Assembly: GCA_033856235.1 (NCBI GenBank)
Contig: JAWVFI010000146.1
Location: 1-64,000 of the forward strand
Reading direction: 5' to 3'
DNA from: DASXRU01 sp033856235
Lineage (GTDB): Bacteria > Acidobacteriota > Blastocatellia > Pyrinomonadales > Pyrinomonadaceae
DNA: 64,000 nt
Below are positions 9,501-16,410 of the stretch, in pieces (position 1 is the first letter of the stretch; the number at the start of each line of letters is the position of its first letter). The position numbers and the translations under genes were made by a program. Under the pieces are notes generated by a model. That model saw only the letters and a program-made list of their open reading frames with translations. It had not been told where the DNA came from and did not search any database.

Positions 9501-9677
9501 AACCTGCCCGCCGGATTTGGCGGCGGTGGCGGCGGTGGCGGTGGAGGCGGTTTCGGCGGTCTCTTCAACGTCGGTCCGGCACTGGAAGCCGGAACATACT
9601 TGTTGAAGCTTTCGGTCGGAGGCAAAGAGTACACCACCAAAGCCGTCATCGAAGCAGATACGCCGCTCATTCCGTGA
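6552..9677 (+). CDS. Secreted VPS10/sortilin-like BNR-repeat beta-propeller protein
   Basis: Large (1041 aa) exported beta-propeller protein of the VPS10/sortilin-like glycosyl-hydrolase-type group. GTG at 6552 is chosen as start because AAAGGAA lies 9 bases upstream and it yields a signal peptide (hydrophobic stretch to VAAHAQ, about residue 31). A Thr-Pro linker follows (residues about 37-58), then many BNR/Asp-box repeats of the form GGVWKTINNGTTF, GIYKSTDAGKTF, GIYKTTDGGATW, GIWKTTDAGKTW, VWRSDDKGKTWR and VQASRDGGATW. A second Thr-Pro/Ala run (about 337-368), an RGGRGPGGG region (about 560-620) and an 11-Gly run near 995 break up the fold. Catalytic function is not established for these proteins; a peptidase- or glycan-binding role is only inference. 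Confidence 0.88.
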   Translation: MKLRSNALTEFTLLGIVFLVLAIIGVAAHAQNPAASPSATPGQPPAATPTPTPTPSPTPTPVNWSTDPMLRRLVWRGIGPASMGGRLDDIAVVESNPYIFYVGFATGGVWKTINNGTTFQPIFDNYSSVSIGDIAVAPSDPNTVWVGTGEPNNRQSSSAGDGIYKSTDAGKTFTKVGLQDSQSIARIVIDPKDANTVYVAVLGHLFGPNKERGIYKTTDGGATWINVHFINEDTGFTDLVMDSSDSKTLYAASYQRRRTSWGFNGGGPGSGIWKTTDAGKTWKKLEGNGLPAGLLGRIGLDVSRSNPNILYAQMEVGASQGTGGEEPVVGGQATPTPTPTPTPSAATPSASPAASPTPTPPDPKKPGVWRSDDKGKTWRIVSNENNRPMYYSQIRVDPKNPENVFVGGLNFSISTNGGKTFKSLQNQIPHSDHHAIWVDPTNGNHLMIGNDGGLNVSYDQGATWEYVNTIPAAQFYAIAADMRKPYYVYGGLQDNGSWGAPSQTRSGAGITNADWFRTGGGDGFYALADPTDYTTVYSESQNGAMNRLDLRTGRSVSIRPRGTPRGRGGRGPGGGPAPGATPAPSPGALPAASPTPTPEDPAATPAAFGAAQGFGGLGGGPSNVVPAPPAGETYRFYWNTPLVMSPHNPRILYVGAERLFISRDRGDTWTATGDLTKHIDRNTLSIMGVSGKDPMASKNDGYTSFSYIVTVAESPKLPGVLWVGTDDGNVQASRDGGATWTNVSKNVPGIAEMYHISRVEPSRFDAATCYLSVDGHRFDDWKPYVFVTRDYGATWAPIAGNLPSPGNVNVIREDPKNRDLLYVGTELGFFVSFNGGGEWKPMMSGLPVVRVDDILVHPRDNDIVIGTHGRGIFILDDITALQQLSVNKVFDKEVHLFDVRPATLWFNDARLGRAATGAKVFRGLNPPAGTVISYYLKSAPSGDVKITIADYTGKVVRNIVGTKEIGLNRVQWNLRGDPPPRPANLPAGFGGGGGGGGGGGFGGLFNVGPALEAGTYLLKLSVGGKEYTTKAVIEADTPLIP

Positions 9678-9796
9678 TCCAGATCGAGTAAGGAGCGGCG
9701 GACCTAATAGCTAAAGTTTAACCTCAATTACCGGAGCAAGCAGTTACCGGCTGCGCGCAAGTTGACAGATGTCCGCCCGCGGCAGAAAGTTAGCGC

Positions 9797-10975
9797 ATGA
9801 TCGTTCGCAGGTTGGTCCTCATCATTGCTTCCCTTGCTTGCCTATGTGCGGAAACTAATGCGCAGCAAGTGGAGTATCGCCCGATTCTTACAGGTCTGGT
9901 GCTGGAAGTTACTTTCTTTCAAGGCGCGGCCCCCGCTTACCAAACCGTTTCCTGGGCAGACGCAAAGAAGCTTAACGACTCCTGGTACGCGAGGTTCGGA
10001 AAAATTCCTGGTTGGCAACTCCCGGCAGGCGATTTGCCAGTACGAGCCGTCAGAATAGTTCCCTCTCTGAAGGACCAGACGGTCACTATAAAGGTGTCAG
10101 TATTACGCGGCGCAAAACACGACGTCGAGGAAACTGTCAGGACTTATCAAACGCGCGAAAATGAAAAGATCAGCATCGATGCGCTCAGGAATTTTGGCGT
10201 TGCTCCTTTTGAAATTATCGTTAAGCGAGTATCTCCGGTCGCAGCCGACTCCCCCAAAATCATTAATCTGACCAGATCGCTCGACGTCGCTGCTCTCGAC
10301 CCCTACCTCTCGAACATTCCCGGTTTCAAACTCACATTACACAATGTCTCCGAGAAGAATGTCTGCGCTCTAACGCTTCAGGCGTTCGTCAATGATAAAA
10401 GGGCTTGGATCAGCATGCCACAGGGAGTCGAAGGTCAAACAAAAATTGAGGCGGGTGGCTTTGCGGAGATCCCGTTCCCTCTCGCGGAAGAAAGCCGGAA
10501 GACGCCGGGCGGATATGAGATGACCAACCCCCCAAATCAGCGGCTTCTGATTTCGACCGTTGTCTTTGAAGATGAAAGTTACGAGGGAGACGCACAATGG
10601 GCAGGTGAGTACCTGGCCTTCGCGCTGGGCCATAGAATTGAATTGAAGCGAATTCTGCCGGTGCTGCAAGCTGCAGTTAACGCGAATGACACTGGGACGC
10701 CAGCCACGCCCGACCAACTTCGTAATGCGTTAAGAGGATTGAGTTTTGAAACAACGCCGGGTGACTTCGCTAAACTGTTCGCGTCCTTTCCCCAGTTGGA
10801 GCAAAAGCGCCTGGAGTCAGCAGCCCAATCTTCATTTCACGGAGTGAGAAAGCGACTCCTCGATGAGCTGCAGGCCTTTCAGGAAAGCAAACAGAACGGG
10901 CCCGCCGACTTTAAGGCCTGGGTGCTGAGCACCAAAGAGCGTTACGCGGCCTGGCTGGAACGTACGACGAAGTGA
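9797..10975 (+). CDS. Secreted protein of unknown function
   Basis: A 392-aa protein that I do not recognise. It starts with a clear signal peptide (MIVRRLVLIIASLACLCAETNAQQ). Residues about 25-130 look like a beta-rich domain (VEYRPILTGLVLEVTFFQGA, RAVRIVPSLKDQTVTIKVSV). A second beta-rich stretch runs from about 165 to 255 (FKLTLHNVSEKNVCALTLQA). The C-terminal 130 residues are predicted mostly helical and charged. No membrane segment follows the signal peptide and no catalytic motif is evident. It stands alone between the VPS10-like gene and rnhB on the same strand, with weak ribosome-site matches. Codon use looks like its neighbours. Confidence 0.75.
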   Translation: MIVRRLVLIIASLACLCAETNAQQVEYRPILTGLVLEVTFFQGAAPAYQTVSWADAKKLNDSWYARFGKIPGWQLPAGDLPVRAVRIVPSLKDQTVTIKVSVLRGAKHDVEETVRTYQTRENEKISIDALRNFGVAPFEIIVKRVSPVAADSPKIINLTRSLDVAALDPYLSNIPGFKLTLHNVSEKNVCALTLQAFVNDKRAWISMPQGVEGQTKIEAGGFAEIPFPLAEESRKTPGGYEMTNPPNQRLLISTVVFEDESYEGDAQWAGEYLAFALGHRIELKRILPVLQAAVNANDTGTPATPDQLRNALRGLSFETTPGDFAKLFASFPQLEQKRLESAAQSSFHGVRKRLLDELQAFQESKQNGPADFKAWVLSTKERYAAWLERTTK

Positions 10976-11129
10976 GCGCAGCGTTCGTCCGCTGGTAAGG
11001 AAATAGATTTCCTTCACGCACTAAACATCCGCCGCAACTTTCCCGATTGACTTGCGCCGCGTTTTCTCATAAAAACAACAGCGCTCCCAATCTGTCGCTG
11101 ACGAAGTTTTAGGTCGAAGTGTTTTAGCT

Positions 11130-11981
11130 ATGCCGTCGCTCGCTCAACTACTCGAGAAATCCATTCCCGAACTGAAAGAAAGATTTGTCGATCGCAGCCG
11201 GCGCGTGCCCCGCGGCTTAATCGAGGCGCTGGAATCGGATTCGCGACAGGGTGCCCAGAAACTCGCCAAACAAATTCGCGTGCGATGGCATAAGAACCGC
11301 GCCGAAGGGCAGCGCCTGCACAACCTGCTGCGGTTCGAGATTGAGCTATGGAACGAGGGAATGAACTTAATAGCCGGCGTGGATGAAGCCGGGATGGCGC
11401 CTCTCGCCGGACCCGTTGTGGCCGGGGCCGTAATCCTGCCACGGAACTACAAACTGCGTCACCTGAACGATTCCAAGAAGATCCTCGATGAGTCGATCCG
11501 CGCCGAACTGGCGTGCCAGATAAAGCAGGACGCGATCGCCTGGGGCGTGGGCGTCGCCGAAGTTGAAGAAATAGATAAGCTGAACATTTATCACGCCGGC
11601 TTGCTGGCCATGGGCCGTGCGGTGACCAGCCTCGGTCTGCTGCCGGATTTTGTATTAGTGGATGCGCGCCGCATTCCCCACTGCCAGGCGCCGCAACGCG
11701 GAATCATTCGCGGCGACATGCTTTCCGCCAGCATTGCCGCCGCCTCGATCATTGCCAAGACGACACGCGACGCGCATATGCTGGAGATGGACCTTCTCTA
11801 CACCGGTTATAACTTCGCTTCGCATAAAGGCTATCCCACCCCGGAACATTGCCGGCTGTTGAAGGAGTTAGGCGCAGTGCCCATTCATCGCCGCAGCTTT
11901 GCGCGCGTACGTGAAGTCCTGGGCTTGGATCCAGTGCAGGTCGGGCTCTTTGAAGAATTGGTTGAGGCAGCGGCTAATTAA
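11130..11981 (+). CDS. rnhB: Ribonuclease HII with N-terminal extension and altered GRG motif
   Basis: RNase HII nicks RNA:DNA hybrids, notably 5' of single ribonucleotides in DNA. The 283-aa protein has the catalytic acidic residues: Asp85 and Glu86 in GVDEAG, an Asp in FVLVDARR and another in AASIIAKTTRDAHM, plus LNDSKK. It carries about 80 residues before the core (VPRGLIEALESDSRQGAQKL), reminiscent of the N-terminal extension of Bacillus-type RNase HII. The oddity is DEAGMAPLAGPVV: the G-R/K-G motif that reads the ribonucleotide 2'-OH junction is G88-M89-A90 here. Activity may therefore be shifted toward longer hybrids (inference). No clear ribosome site precedes the ATG. Confidence 0.93.
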   Translation: MPSLAQLLEKSIPELKERFVDRSRRVPRGLIEALESDSRQGAQKLAKQIRVRWHKNRAEGQRLHNLLRFEIELWNEGMNLIAGVDEAGMAPLAGPVVAGAVILPRNYKLRHLNDSKKILDESIRAELACQIKQDAIAWGVGVAEVEEIDKLNIYHAGLLAMGRAVTSLGLLPDFVLVDARRIPHCQAPQRGIIRGDMLSASIAAASIIAKTTRDAHMLEMDLLYTGYNFASHKGYPTPEHCRLLKELGAVPIHRRSFARVREVLGLDPVQVGLFEELVEAAAN

Positions 11982-12001
11982 AAACATGACGTTAGGCTTT
12001 G

Positions 12002-12114
12002 GTCTTTTGTTTCTTTGCCTCTTTGCGTGAAATGGTTTTCGCGCAAAGGCGCAAAGAAGTGAAATACAGAAGGCGCGAATAAAGGCCCGCCCGCTACCGC
12101 AGGCGGTTCTGACA
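12002..12114. repeat. CTTTGCG-type inverted repeat followed by a REP copy
   Basis: TTTCTTTGCCTCTTTGCGTG around 12008-12028 is mirrored by CGCGCAAAGGCGCAAAGAAG at 12041-12060, a quasi-periodic inverted repeat. It is followed by one REP-family copy (CCCGCTACCGCAGGCGGTTC within 12086-12114) ending just before the LigD phosphoesterase gene. No ORF is seen in the 144-bp gap. Confidence 0.75.
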
Positions 12115-12125
12115 GGAATCCAATC

Positions 12126-12791
12126 ATGGCTTCGTTAAGCGACTACAAGAAGAAACGAAAGTTCAATAAAACACCTGAGCCCGGCCCAGAGAAGAAGACT
12201 TCTGACACCGGCCGGCTTTTTGTTATTCAGAAACACCGCGCCAGCCATCTTCATTATGACTTCCGCCTGGAAACTGATGGAGTGCTGAAGTCCTGGGCAG
12301 TTCCCAAAGGGCCTTCCATGGATCCTTCCGTCAAACGCCTGGCCATGGCGGTCGAAGATCACCCAGTGGACTACGCCGACTTTGAAGGTGTGATTCCGGA
12401 AGGGGAATATGGCGGCGGCACAGTGATGGTTTGGGATTCGGGAGTGTACGCGCCAGAGAATGCAAAGAGTGTTTCGGCCGCGATTGCCAAAGGTGAACTG
12501 AAGTTCGTGATGCTAGGCAAGAAGTTAAAGGGATCCTTCGCCCTCGTGCGCACCAGGGATCGTCAATGGCTGCTGATAAAGCATCGCGATGAATACGCTG
12601 AAGATGGCGAGATAACCGAGTCAGCGCCCTTCTCCATAGTCACCAAGCGAACCCTGGCTGAGATTGCTGAAGACGAAGGTGGCGACGTGAAGAAGGCGGC
12701 GACCGGCGATCCTAAGAAGCTGCCCCGCCGCGCAAAGCCCAAGCGTCGCAAGAAGCAAGCAAAGAAGAGCGTCTGGAACAGCAACCGCTGA
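12126..12791 (+). CDS. Stand-alone LigD 3'-phosphoesterase domain protein
   Basis: This 221-aa protein is the phosphoesterase (PE) module of LigD as its own gene; in NHEJ the module removes 3'-phosphates and ribonucleosides from DNA ends using a metal. Motifs: FVIQKHRASHLHYDFRLE at about 33-50 (metal-binding His and Asp), SWAVPKGPSMDP, EDHPVDYADFEGVIPEGEYG at about 77-96 (His and acidic residues) and GGGTVMVWDSG. Residues about 190-221 are a Lys/Arg-rich tail (PRRAKPKRRKKQAKK) that could bind DNA. The ligase and polymerase modules are encoded separately at 13819-14817 and 15056-16093 on the other strand. Typical LigD proteins fuse all three. Confidence 0.92.
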   Translation: MASLSDYKKKRKFNKTPEPGPEKKTSDTGRLFVIQKHRASHLHYDFRLETDGVLKSWAVPKGPSMDPSVKRLAMAVEDHPVDYADFEGVIPEGEYGGGTVMVWDSGVYAPENAKSVSAAIAKGELKFVMLGKKLKGSFALVRTRDRQWLLIKHRDEYAEDGEITESAPFSIVTKRTLAEIAEDEGGDVKKAATGDPKKLPRRAKPKRRKKQAKKSVWNSNR

Positions 12792-12796
12792 GTTTG

Positions 12797-12931
12797 ACTC
12801 AAGCGCTTCCCTGGGACCGCGGGCGTCCCGCCCGCATTCCCTCAGAAATCAGACTTTTGCAGTGAAAGTGCTCTTCGCGCTTCGCGCTCATGGGCGGGCG
12901 GGATGCCCGCGATCCCAGGGAAGAGCTTGAG
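12797..12931. repeat. GACCGCGGGCGTCCCGCCCGC inverted repeat, copy 1
   Basis: Arms CTCAAGCGCTTCCCTGGGAC (12799-12818, continuing CGCGGGCGTCCCGCCCGC) and GGGCGGGCGGGATGCCCGCG (12892-12911, continuing ATCCCAGGGAAGAGCTTGAG) are inverted copies about 55 bp apart. A second copy lies at 16196-16311. Immediately downstream a REP-family copy (12942-12971) overlaps the end of the DUF488 gene. Confidence 0.85.
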
Positions 12932-12952
12932 TGTCTGGAGATCAACCGCCCG

Positions 12953-13507
12953 CTATCCCAGCGGTTCCGACAGCAGTCCTTTGTAAGTCAGCTCGCCGTT
13001 AACAATTCCTGCGGCTGAAGTGTAAGGATGTAACTGAGTCTTATTTTTATCAAGAATGTGTATGACCAGAACGCCACCCGCCTTCAGATAATCCGAAATT
13101 AGCGAGCGATGACAGCGCCACCAGACTGCCTCGGCACACATGATTACCGTCCGCTTCCTTCCGGCCAGTTGCAACAACTCATTTATCGCATTACGGAAAG
13201 CTTCGGTTTCCATATAGTCGGCATAGCCGCGGAAGGATTCATTGCGCCAGGCGATGTTGGTTGAGTCTTTGCGCGCGCGCCGTCGCCCGCCTAGACTCGG
13301 CAGATGAACGTATTCAGTTTCGGCGAGTCCAAGCGACTCTGCCAGTTCGTTCTGATTGAACTGCGGATAGCGCCGCGACCCGGGAAAGGTTCGCACATCC
13401 ACTAGAGTTTCTATGTCACAGGAGCGGAGCACTTCGATGAACTCAGTGGCCTCCCGCGTCGAATGACCTACCGTCCAGATCTCTGGTAACTCATTAGAGG
13501 CTTCCAT
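12953..13507 (-). CDS. DUF488 family protein
   Basis: A DUF488-family cytoplasmic protein (184 aa from ATG 13507) with unproven biochemical role. Family features: IWTVGHSTREATEFIEVL at the start, TLVDVRTFPGSRRYPQFNQN (the conserved DVR..P.S), YVHLPSLGGRR, and VIMCAEAVWWRCHRSLISDY with the conserved Cys and CHR. A GTG at 13546 gives 13 more residues but has its SD-like GGAG directly abutting it; the ATG has GAGAGG upstream. The last codons and the TAG stop lie inside a degenerate REP repeat (SEPLG-stop). It sits between separately encoded LigD parts, so a DNA-repair link is possible but is inference. Confidence 0.85.
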   Translation of the reverse strand: MEASNELPEIWTVGHSTREATEFIEVLRSCDIETLVDVRTFPGSRRYPQFNQNELAESLGLAETEYVHLPSLGGRRRARKDSTNIAWRNESFRGYADYMETEAFRNAINELLQLAGRKRTVIMCAEAVWWRCHRSLISDYLKAGGVLVIHILDKNKTQLHPYTSAAGIVNGELTYKGLLSEPLG

Positions 13508-13542
13508 CGTGATAGCTGCACCTCTCCCCGGCAGATCCGTCT

Positions 13543-13792
13543 TCACCTCCTAAAGGCGCCTAGCATTCTGGCTGCGCCCACCAGGAGTAATGTCACGCCC
13601 GCCAAAATGATTAAGAACGTAGGTGACGACTAAACCACCTCGGGCATATCTACCAGTCCACATCTCTTCGTACTTCCAGGCGGCTCGCTTATCACGGCTC
13701 TCCTTGATGCGTCAATGGAAAATGATTATTCCCAAGCCAATGACACTAAGGATACTTCCCAGTATGAACTCACCAATAGCGCGGTCTCGCAT
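13543..13792 (-). pseudogene. Probable decayed small membrane-protein gene
   Basis: On the minus strand an ATG at 13792 opens a 26-residue hydrophobic peptide (MRDRAIGEFILGSILSVIGL and IIIFH) that stops at TGA 13712-13714. Reading through in the same frame gives RIKESRDKRAAWKYEEMWTG, and after one frame change near 13610-13620 a second membrane-like segment (LIILAGVTLLLVGAARMLGA) ending at TGA 13543-13545. One stop plus one frameshift suggest a broken two-helix membrane protein of about 80 residues. Alternatively the first 26 residues are an intact micropeptide. No homologue is recognised. Confidence 0.35.
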
Positions 13793-13818
13793 AGTTGCAC
13801 TGCTGACGATTTGCCATC

Positions 13819-14817
13819 CTACTTGACTTGATCCAGCGTGCACTGCGCGGGCTTCTTGTCAGGTCGCCAACGCAGGAAGCGCGTACCGTGACGAAAGCGT
13901 CCGCCGGTAAAGTGATCGTACTGCACTTCAATCACGAGTTTTGGGGCCAGCGGCTGCCACTCCGCCGATCGTTCCGTGCTCCAACGGCTGGGGCCGCCCG
14001 GCGCTTTTCCGGTAAAGCCCGGCGGCTTAACTAACGCTTCGAGCTTCCTGGTCAGTTCGGCCTTCTCCGCATCCTTGATTCCGGAACTGAACCCGACGTG
14101 ATGCAACAACCCTTGTTTGTCGTAAAGTCCCAGGAGTAGCGAGCCGACCACTTTGCCGGCCGAGGCATAGCGGAATCCGCCGATGACGCAGTCCACAGTG
14201 CGTAGCCGTTTGATCTTGCGCATGCCGGTGCGCTCGCCGGTTTGATATGGCAGGTCGAGTCGCTTCGCGATGACTCCGTCCAACCGCAGACCTGTGGTGC
14301 TCAGCCATTCCTTTGCCAGTTGCACGTCCCGCGTTTGGGGCGAGAGCACGATCTGCTCGTTCCCGAGGAAATGCTTTTTCGCGAAAGCGTCGAGCCTGGG
14401 ACGCCGCTTGCTCAAGTCCAGATCTGCAAGCGACTTTCCGCGCTCATCAACGAGCAAATCAAACACTATTAGTTTGGCCGGGTGCTCCTGCGCCAGTTTC
14501 TTGATTCGACTGGCGGCGGGATGGATGCGCTGCAGCAATTCATCAAACGAGAAACCGTCTTTGTCCGGAACGACGATCTCGCCATCAAGCACGAAGCGGG
14601 CCGGCTTCATCGCCAGGACGGCGGCCACGACCTCCGGGAAATATCTGGCCAGGGGTTGGCCTGACTTCGATTGGAGATCCACCTCCGGGCCGTCGCGAAA
14701 CACGAGACAGCGAAAGCCGTCCCACTTGGGCTCATACTGCCAGTCGGCACCTTCCGGCAGTTCAGTCACCGACTGAGCCTCCATAGGCAGGTAAGGTCTT
14801 TTGAGTGGTAATGTCAT
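13819..14817 (-). CDS. ATP-dependent DNA ligase, LigD/LigC type, stand-alone
   Basis: ATP-dependent DNA ligase of 332 aa, the size of a LigC or of the ligase module of LigD. Motif I with the adenylated lysine is YEPKWDGFRCLVF (about residues 28-40). Motif III is FVLDGEIVV, motif IV RLDGVIAKRLD, motif V MRKIKRLRTVDCVI, and a C-terminal OB domain contains VVGSLLLGLYDKQGLLHHVG and EVQYDHFTGGRFRHGTRFLRWRPDK. It seals nicks during double-strand break repair. The polymerase module gene is upstream on the same strand (15056-16093), separated by repeats, so the two may be co-transcribed. No BRCT, HhH or zinc domain is present, excluding NAD-type LigA. Confidence 0.93.
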   Translation of the reverse strand: MTLPLKRPYLPMEAQSVTELPEGADWQYEPKWDGFRCLVFRDGPEVDLQSKSGQPLARYFPEVVAAVLAMKPARFVLDGEIVVPDKDGFSFDELLQRIHPAASRIKKLAQEHPAKLIVFDLLVDERGKSLADLDLSKRRPRLDAFAKKHFLGNEQIVLSPQTRDVQLAKEWLSTTGLRLDGVIAKRLDLPYQTGERTGMRKIKRLRTVDCVIGGFRYASAGKVVGSLLLGLYDKQGLLHHVGFSSGIKDAEKAELTRKLEALVKPPGFTGKAPGGPSRWSTERSAEWQPLAPKLVIEVQYDHFTGGRFRHGTRFLRWRPDKKPAQCTLDQVK

Positions 14818-14819
14818 TT

Positions 14820-14910
14820 ATCAGAACCGCCTGCGGTAGCGGGCGGGCCCCTTTTTCTTTCGCACGATTGATATCAAGTGGCCCGCCCGCTACCGCAGAC
14901 GGTTCTGACT
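14820..14910. repeat. Inverted pair of REP copies upstream of the ligase gene
   Basis: Copies TCAGAACCGCCTGCGGTAGC (14821-14840, continuing GGGCGGG) and its complement at 14881-14908 lie in inverted orientation about 35 bp apart, just 5' of the minus-strand ligase gene. The arrangement matches the atpC/pdxJ pair at 1080-1171. Confidence 0.85.
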
Positions 14911-14997
14911 TCATGCGGTGCCTTAGTTGTCTTCACGCCGACTGCTGACCTAAAACGTTCAATAAAACTGGCTACCTCAATTGATACTTGAGGGAGG

Positions 14998-15089
14998 GGC
15001 AAAGGGCAAAGCGCAGAGGCAAGGGCAAAAACCAGTGGCGCTCACCCTCTACTCTTTACTCTCTGCCCTTTGCCCTTTGCTCTTTGCTG
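14998..15089. repeat. GGGCAAAGGGCAAAG inverted repeat at the end of the LigD polymerase gene
   Basis: GGGCAAAGGGCAAAGCGCAG near 14998-15017 is mirrored by CTGCCCTTTGCCCTTTGCTC at 15063-15082. The right arm encodes the last eleven residues (GSKEQRAKGRE) and TAA stop of the LigD polymerase-like protein, so the repeat forms the 3' end of that gene. Confidence 0.8.
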
Positions 15090-16093
15090 CCTTCCCCAAT
15101 GTAACGCTCGAGCTTGAATCGCCCTCGGGCCGCCAGCAGAGGCTTCCACAGGTCGCCTACTTTCGCTATGCGACTTCGGACATTGTCGATCCGAAAATCT
15201 TCGATCTTTATGCCCTTCTCAATTTCCTTCCAGGTGACTGGCGTAGATACACACGCTCTGGCTGAGGGTCTCACCGAATAAATCGAAGCCAGGGTCCGCC
15301 CCCAGGCGTTTTGATTGTAATCGACCAATACCCTTCCCTTTGGCCGCTTCGCAATTCGATATTCTGCGGTTACCAGTTCCGGATTGGCCTGCTCCAGAAC
15401 CTGCGCCAGACCTTTAGCAAATGTCCACACTTGTTTCTGGGTTGGGCCGCGCACGATAGGAACATAAACATGAATGCCCTTCGAGCCCGTCGTCTTTGCG
15501 AAGGAGGGCATCTTCAAAGCCGTCAGCGCCTCGTACACTTTCAATGCCGTTTCCCGAACGTTGACGAACGAAGCGCCGGGGCCCGGATCCAAATCGAAAT
15601 GGAGATAGTCAGGCCGGTCCACGTCATCACAGCGCGCGTACCATTGGTTAAGATCGATGCATCCCAGATTGACGACCCACAGCAATGAGGCCAGATCCTG
15701 AATCACGGGAAAATCGACGATGTTTCCGGAAGAGTGATCGATGGAGCAGATTTCTATCCACGGAGGACGCGGCGTCGGCGCGTGCTTCATGAAAAAGAAA
15801 TCACCCGCAGCGCCGTTCGGGTAACGCTTCATCACCATCGCCCTGTCCCTGATGTGCGGCAGGAGCACGGGAGCAACGTCGGCGTAGTACTGAAGCAAGT
15901 CGCCCTTAGTGATCCCCAGCGCCGGCCAGAACGGCTTCTTCAAATTCGTCAGCTTAACGACCCGGGTGCCCAGGCGCGCTTCCAACTCCGTCGCGTCTTT
16001 AGGGATCTTGATTCCCTTCGGCTGTCGCGAGCCAGAGGGCGCAGGCGATTTTGTAAACTTTGCGGGATGATAATCGCGAGTGGCTGGTTTCAT
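15056..16093 (-). CDS. LigD polymerase/primase-domain protein, stand-alone
   Basis: The archaeo-eukaryotic primase-like polymerase (PolDom) of LigD as a separate gene; in NHEJ it fills gaps and adds ribonucleotides at DNA ends. Starting at ATG 16093 gives 345 aa beginning MKPATRDYHPAKF. The 74 upstream in-frame codons are only translation of a repeat (16196-16311) and are excluded. Motifs: VKLTNLKKPFWPALGITKGD, YYADVAPVLLPHI, VMKRYPNGAAGDFFFMKHAP, CIDLNQWYARCDDVDRPDYL then HFDLDPG (catalytic Asp pair), TTGSKGIHVYVPI, and PKGRVLVDYNQNAWGRT. The C-terminus GSKEQRAKGRE comes from a repeat arm. The ligase gene is downstream on the same strand. Confidence 0.92.
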   Translation of the reverse strand: MKPATRDYHPAKFTKSPAPSGSRQPKGIKIPKDATELEARLGTRVVKLTNLKKPFWPALGITKGDLLQYYADVAPVLLPHIRDRAMVMKRYPNGAAGDFFFMKHAPTPRPPWIEICSIDHSSGNIVDFPVIQDLASLLWVVNLGCIDLNQWYARCDDVDRPDYLHFDLDPGPGASFVNVRETALKVYEALTALKMPSFAKTTGSKGIHVYVPIVRGPTQKQVWTFAKGLAQVLEQANPELVTAEYRIAKRPKGRVLVDYNQNAWGRTLASIYSVRPSARACVSTPVTWKEIEKGIKIEDFRIDNVRSRIAKVGDLWKPLLAARGRFKLERYIGEGSKEQRAKGRE

Positions 16094-16195
16094 TTGAATC
16101 GTTAACCTAAAGCTTTTTGTTCCGAAAAGAAAGCGCGGCTGAACAAAGCCCGCCTTCGGATCCAAAAATTCTAAAATTTTCCAATCAAGAAAGCA

Positions 16196-16311
16196 CTCAA
16201 GCTCTTCCCTGAGACCGCGGGCGTCCCGCCCGCTCTTAACCAAACCCTCCTTGATCGCAGCTAACTCAAGCATGCGGGCGGGGCGCCCACGGTCCCAGTG
16301 AAGAGCTTGCC
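16196..16311. repeat. GACCGCGGGCGTCCCGCCCGC inverted repeat, copy 2, in a 317-bp gap
   Basis: CTCAAGCTCTTCCCTGAGAC (16197-16216, continuing CGCGGGCGTCCCGCCCGC) is mirrored by GCGGGCGGGGCGCCCACGGT (ending in AGTGAAGAGCTTG at 16309). It lies in the divergent gap 16094-16410 between the LigD polymerase and Lhr genes and gives spurious in-frame extensions on both sides. No other gene is seen in the gap. Confidence 0.85.
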
Positions 16312-16410
16312 TCACTCATGGTAAACTTCCCTCGCAATCCCCTTGACAGAAAAACTAAATCGAGTAGTCTCTTACGTGAAACACAATTTCACGGACGGTC
16401 ATCGCCTTTC

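Noticed and set aside
16094..16315. N-terminal extension of the LigD polymerase-like gene
   Set aside because: It is encoded by the inverted repeat 16196-16311 and precedes a family-like start at 16093.
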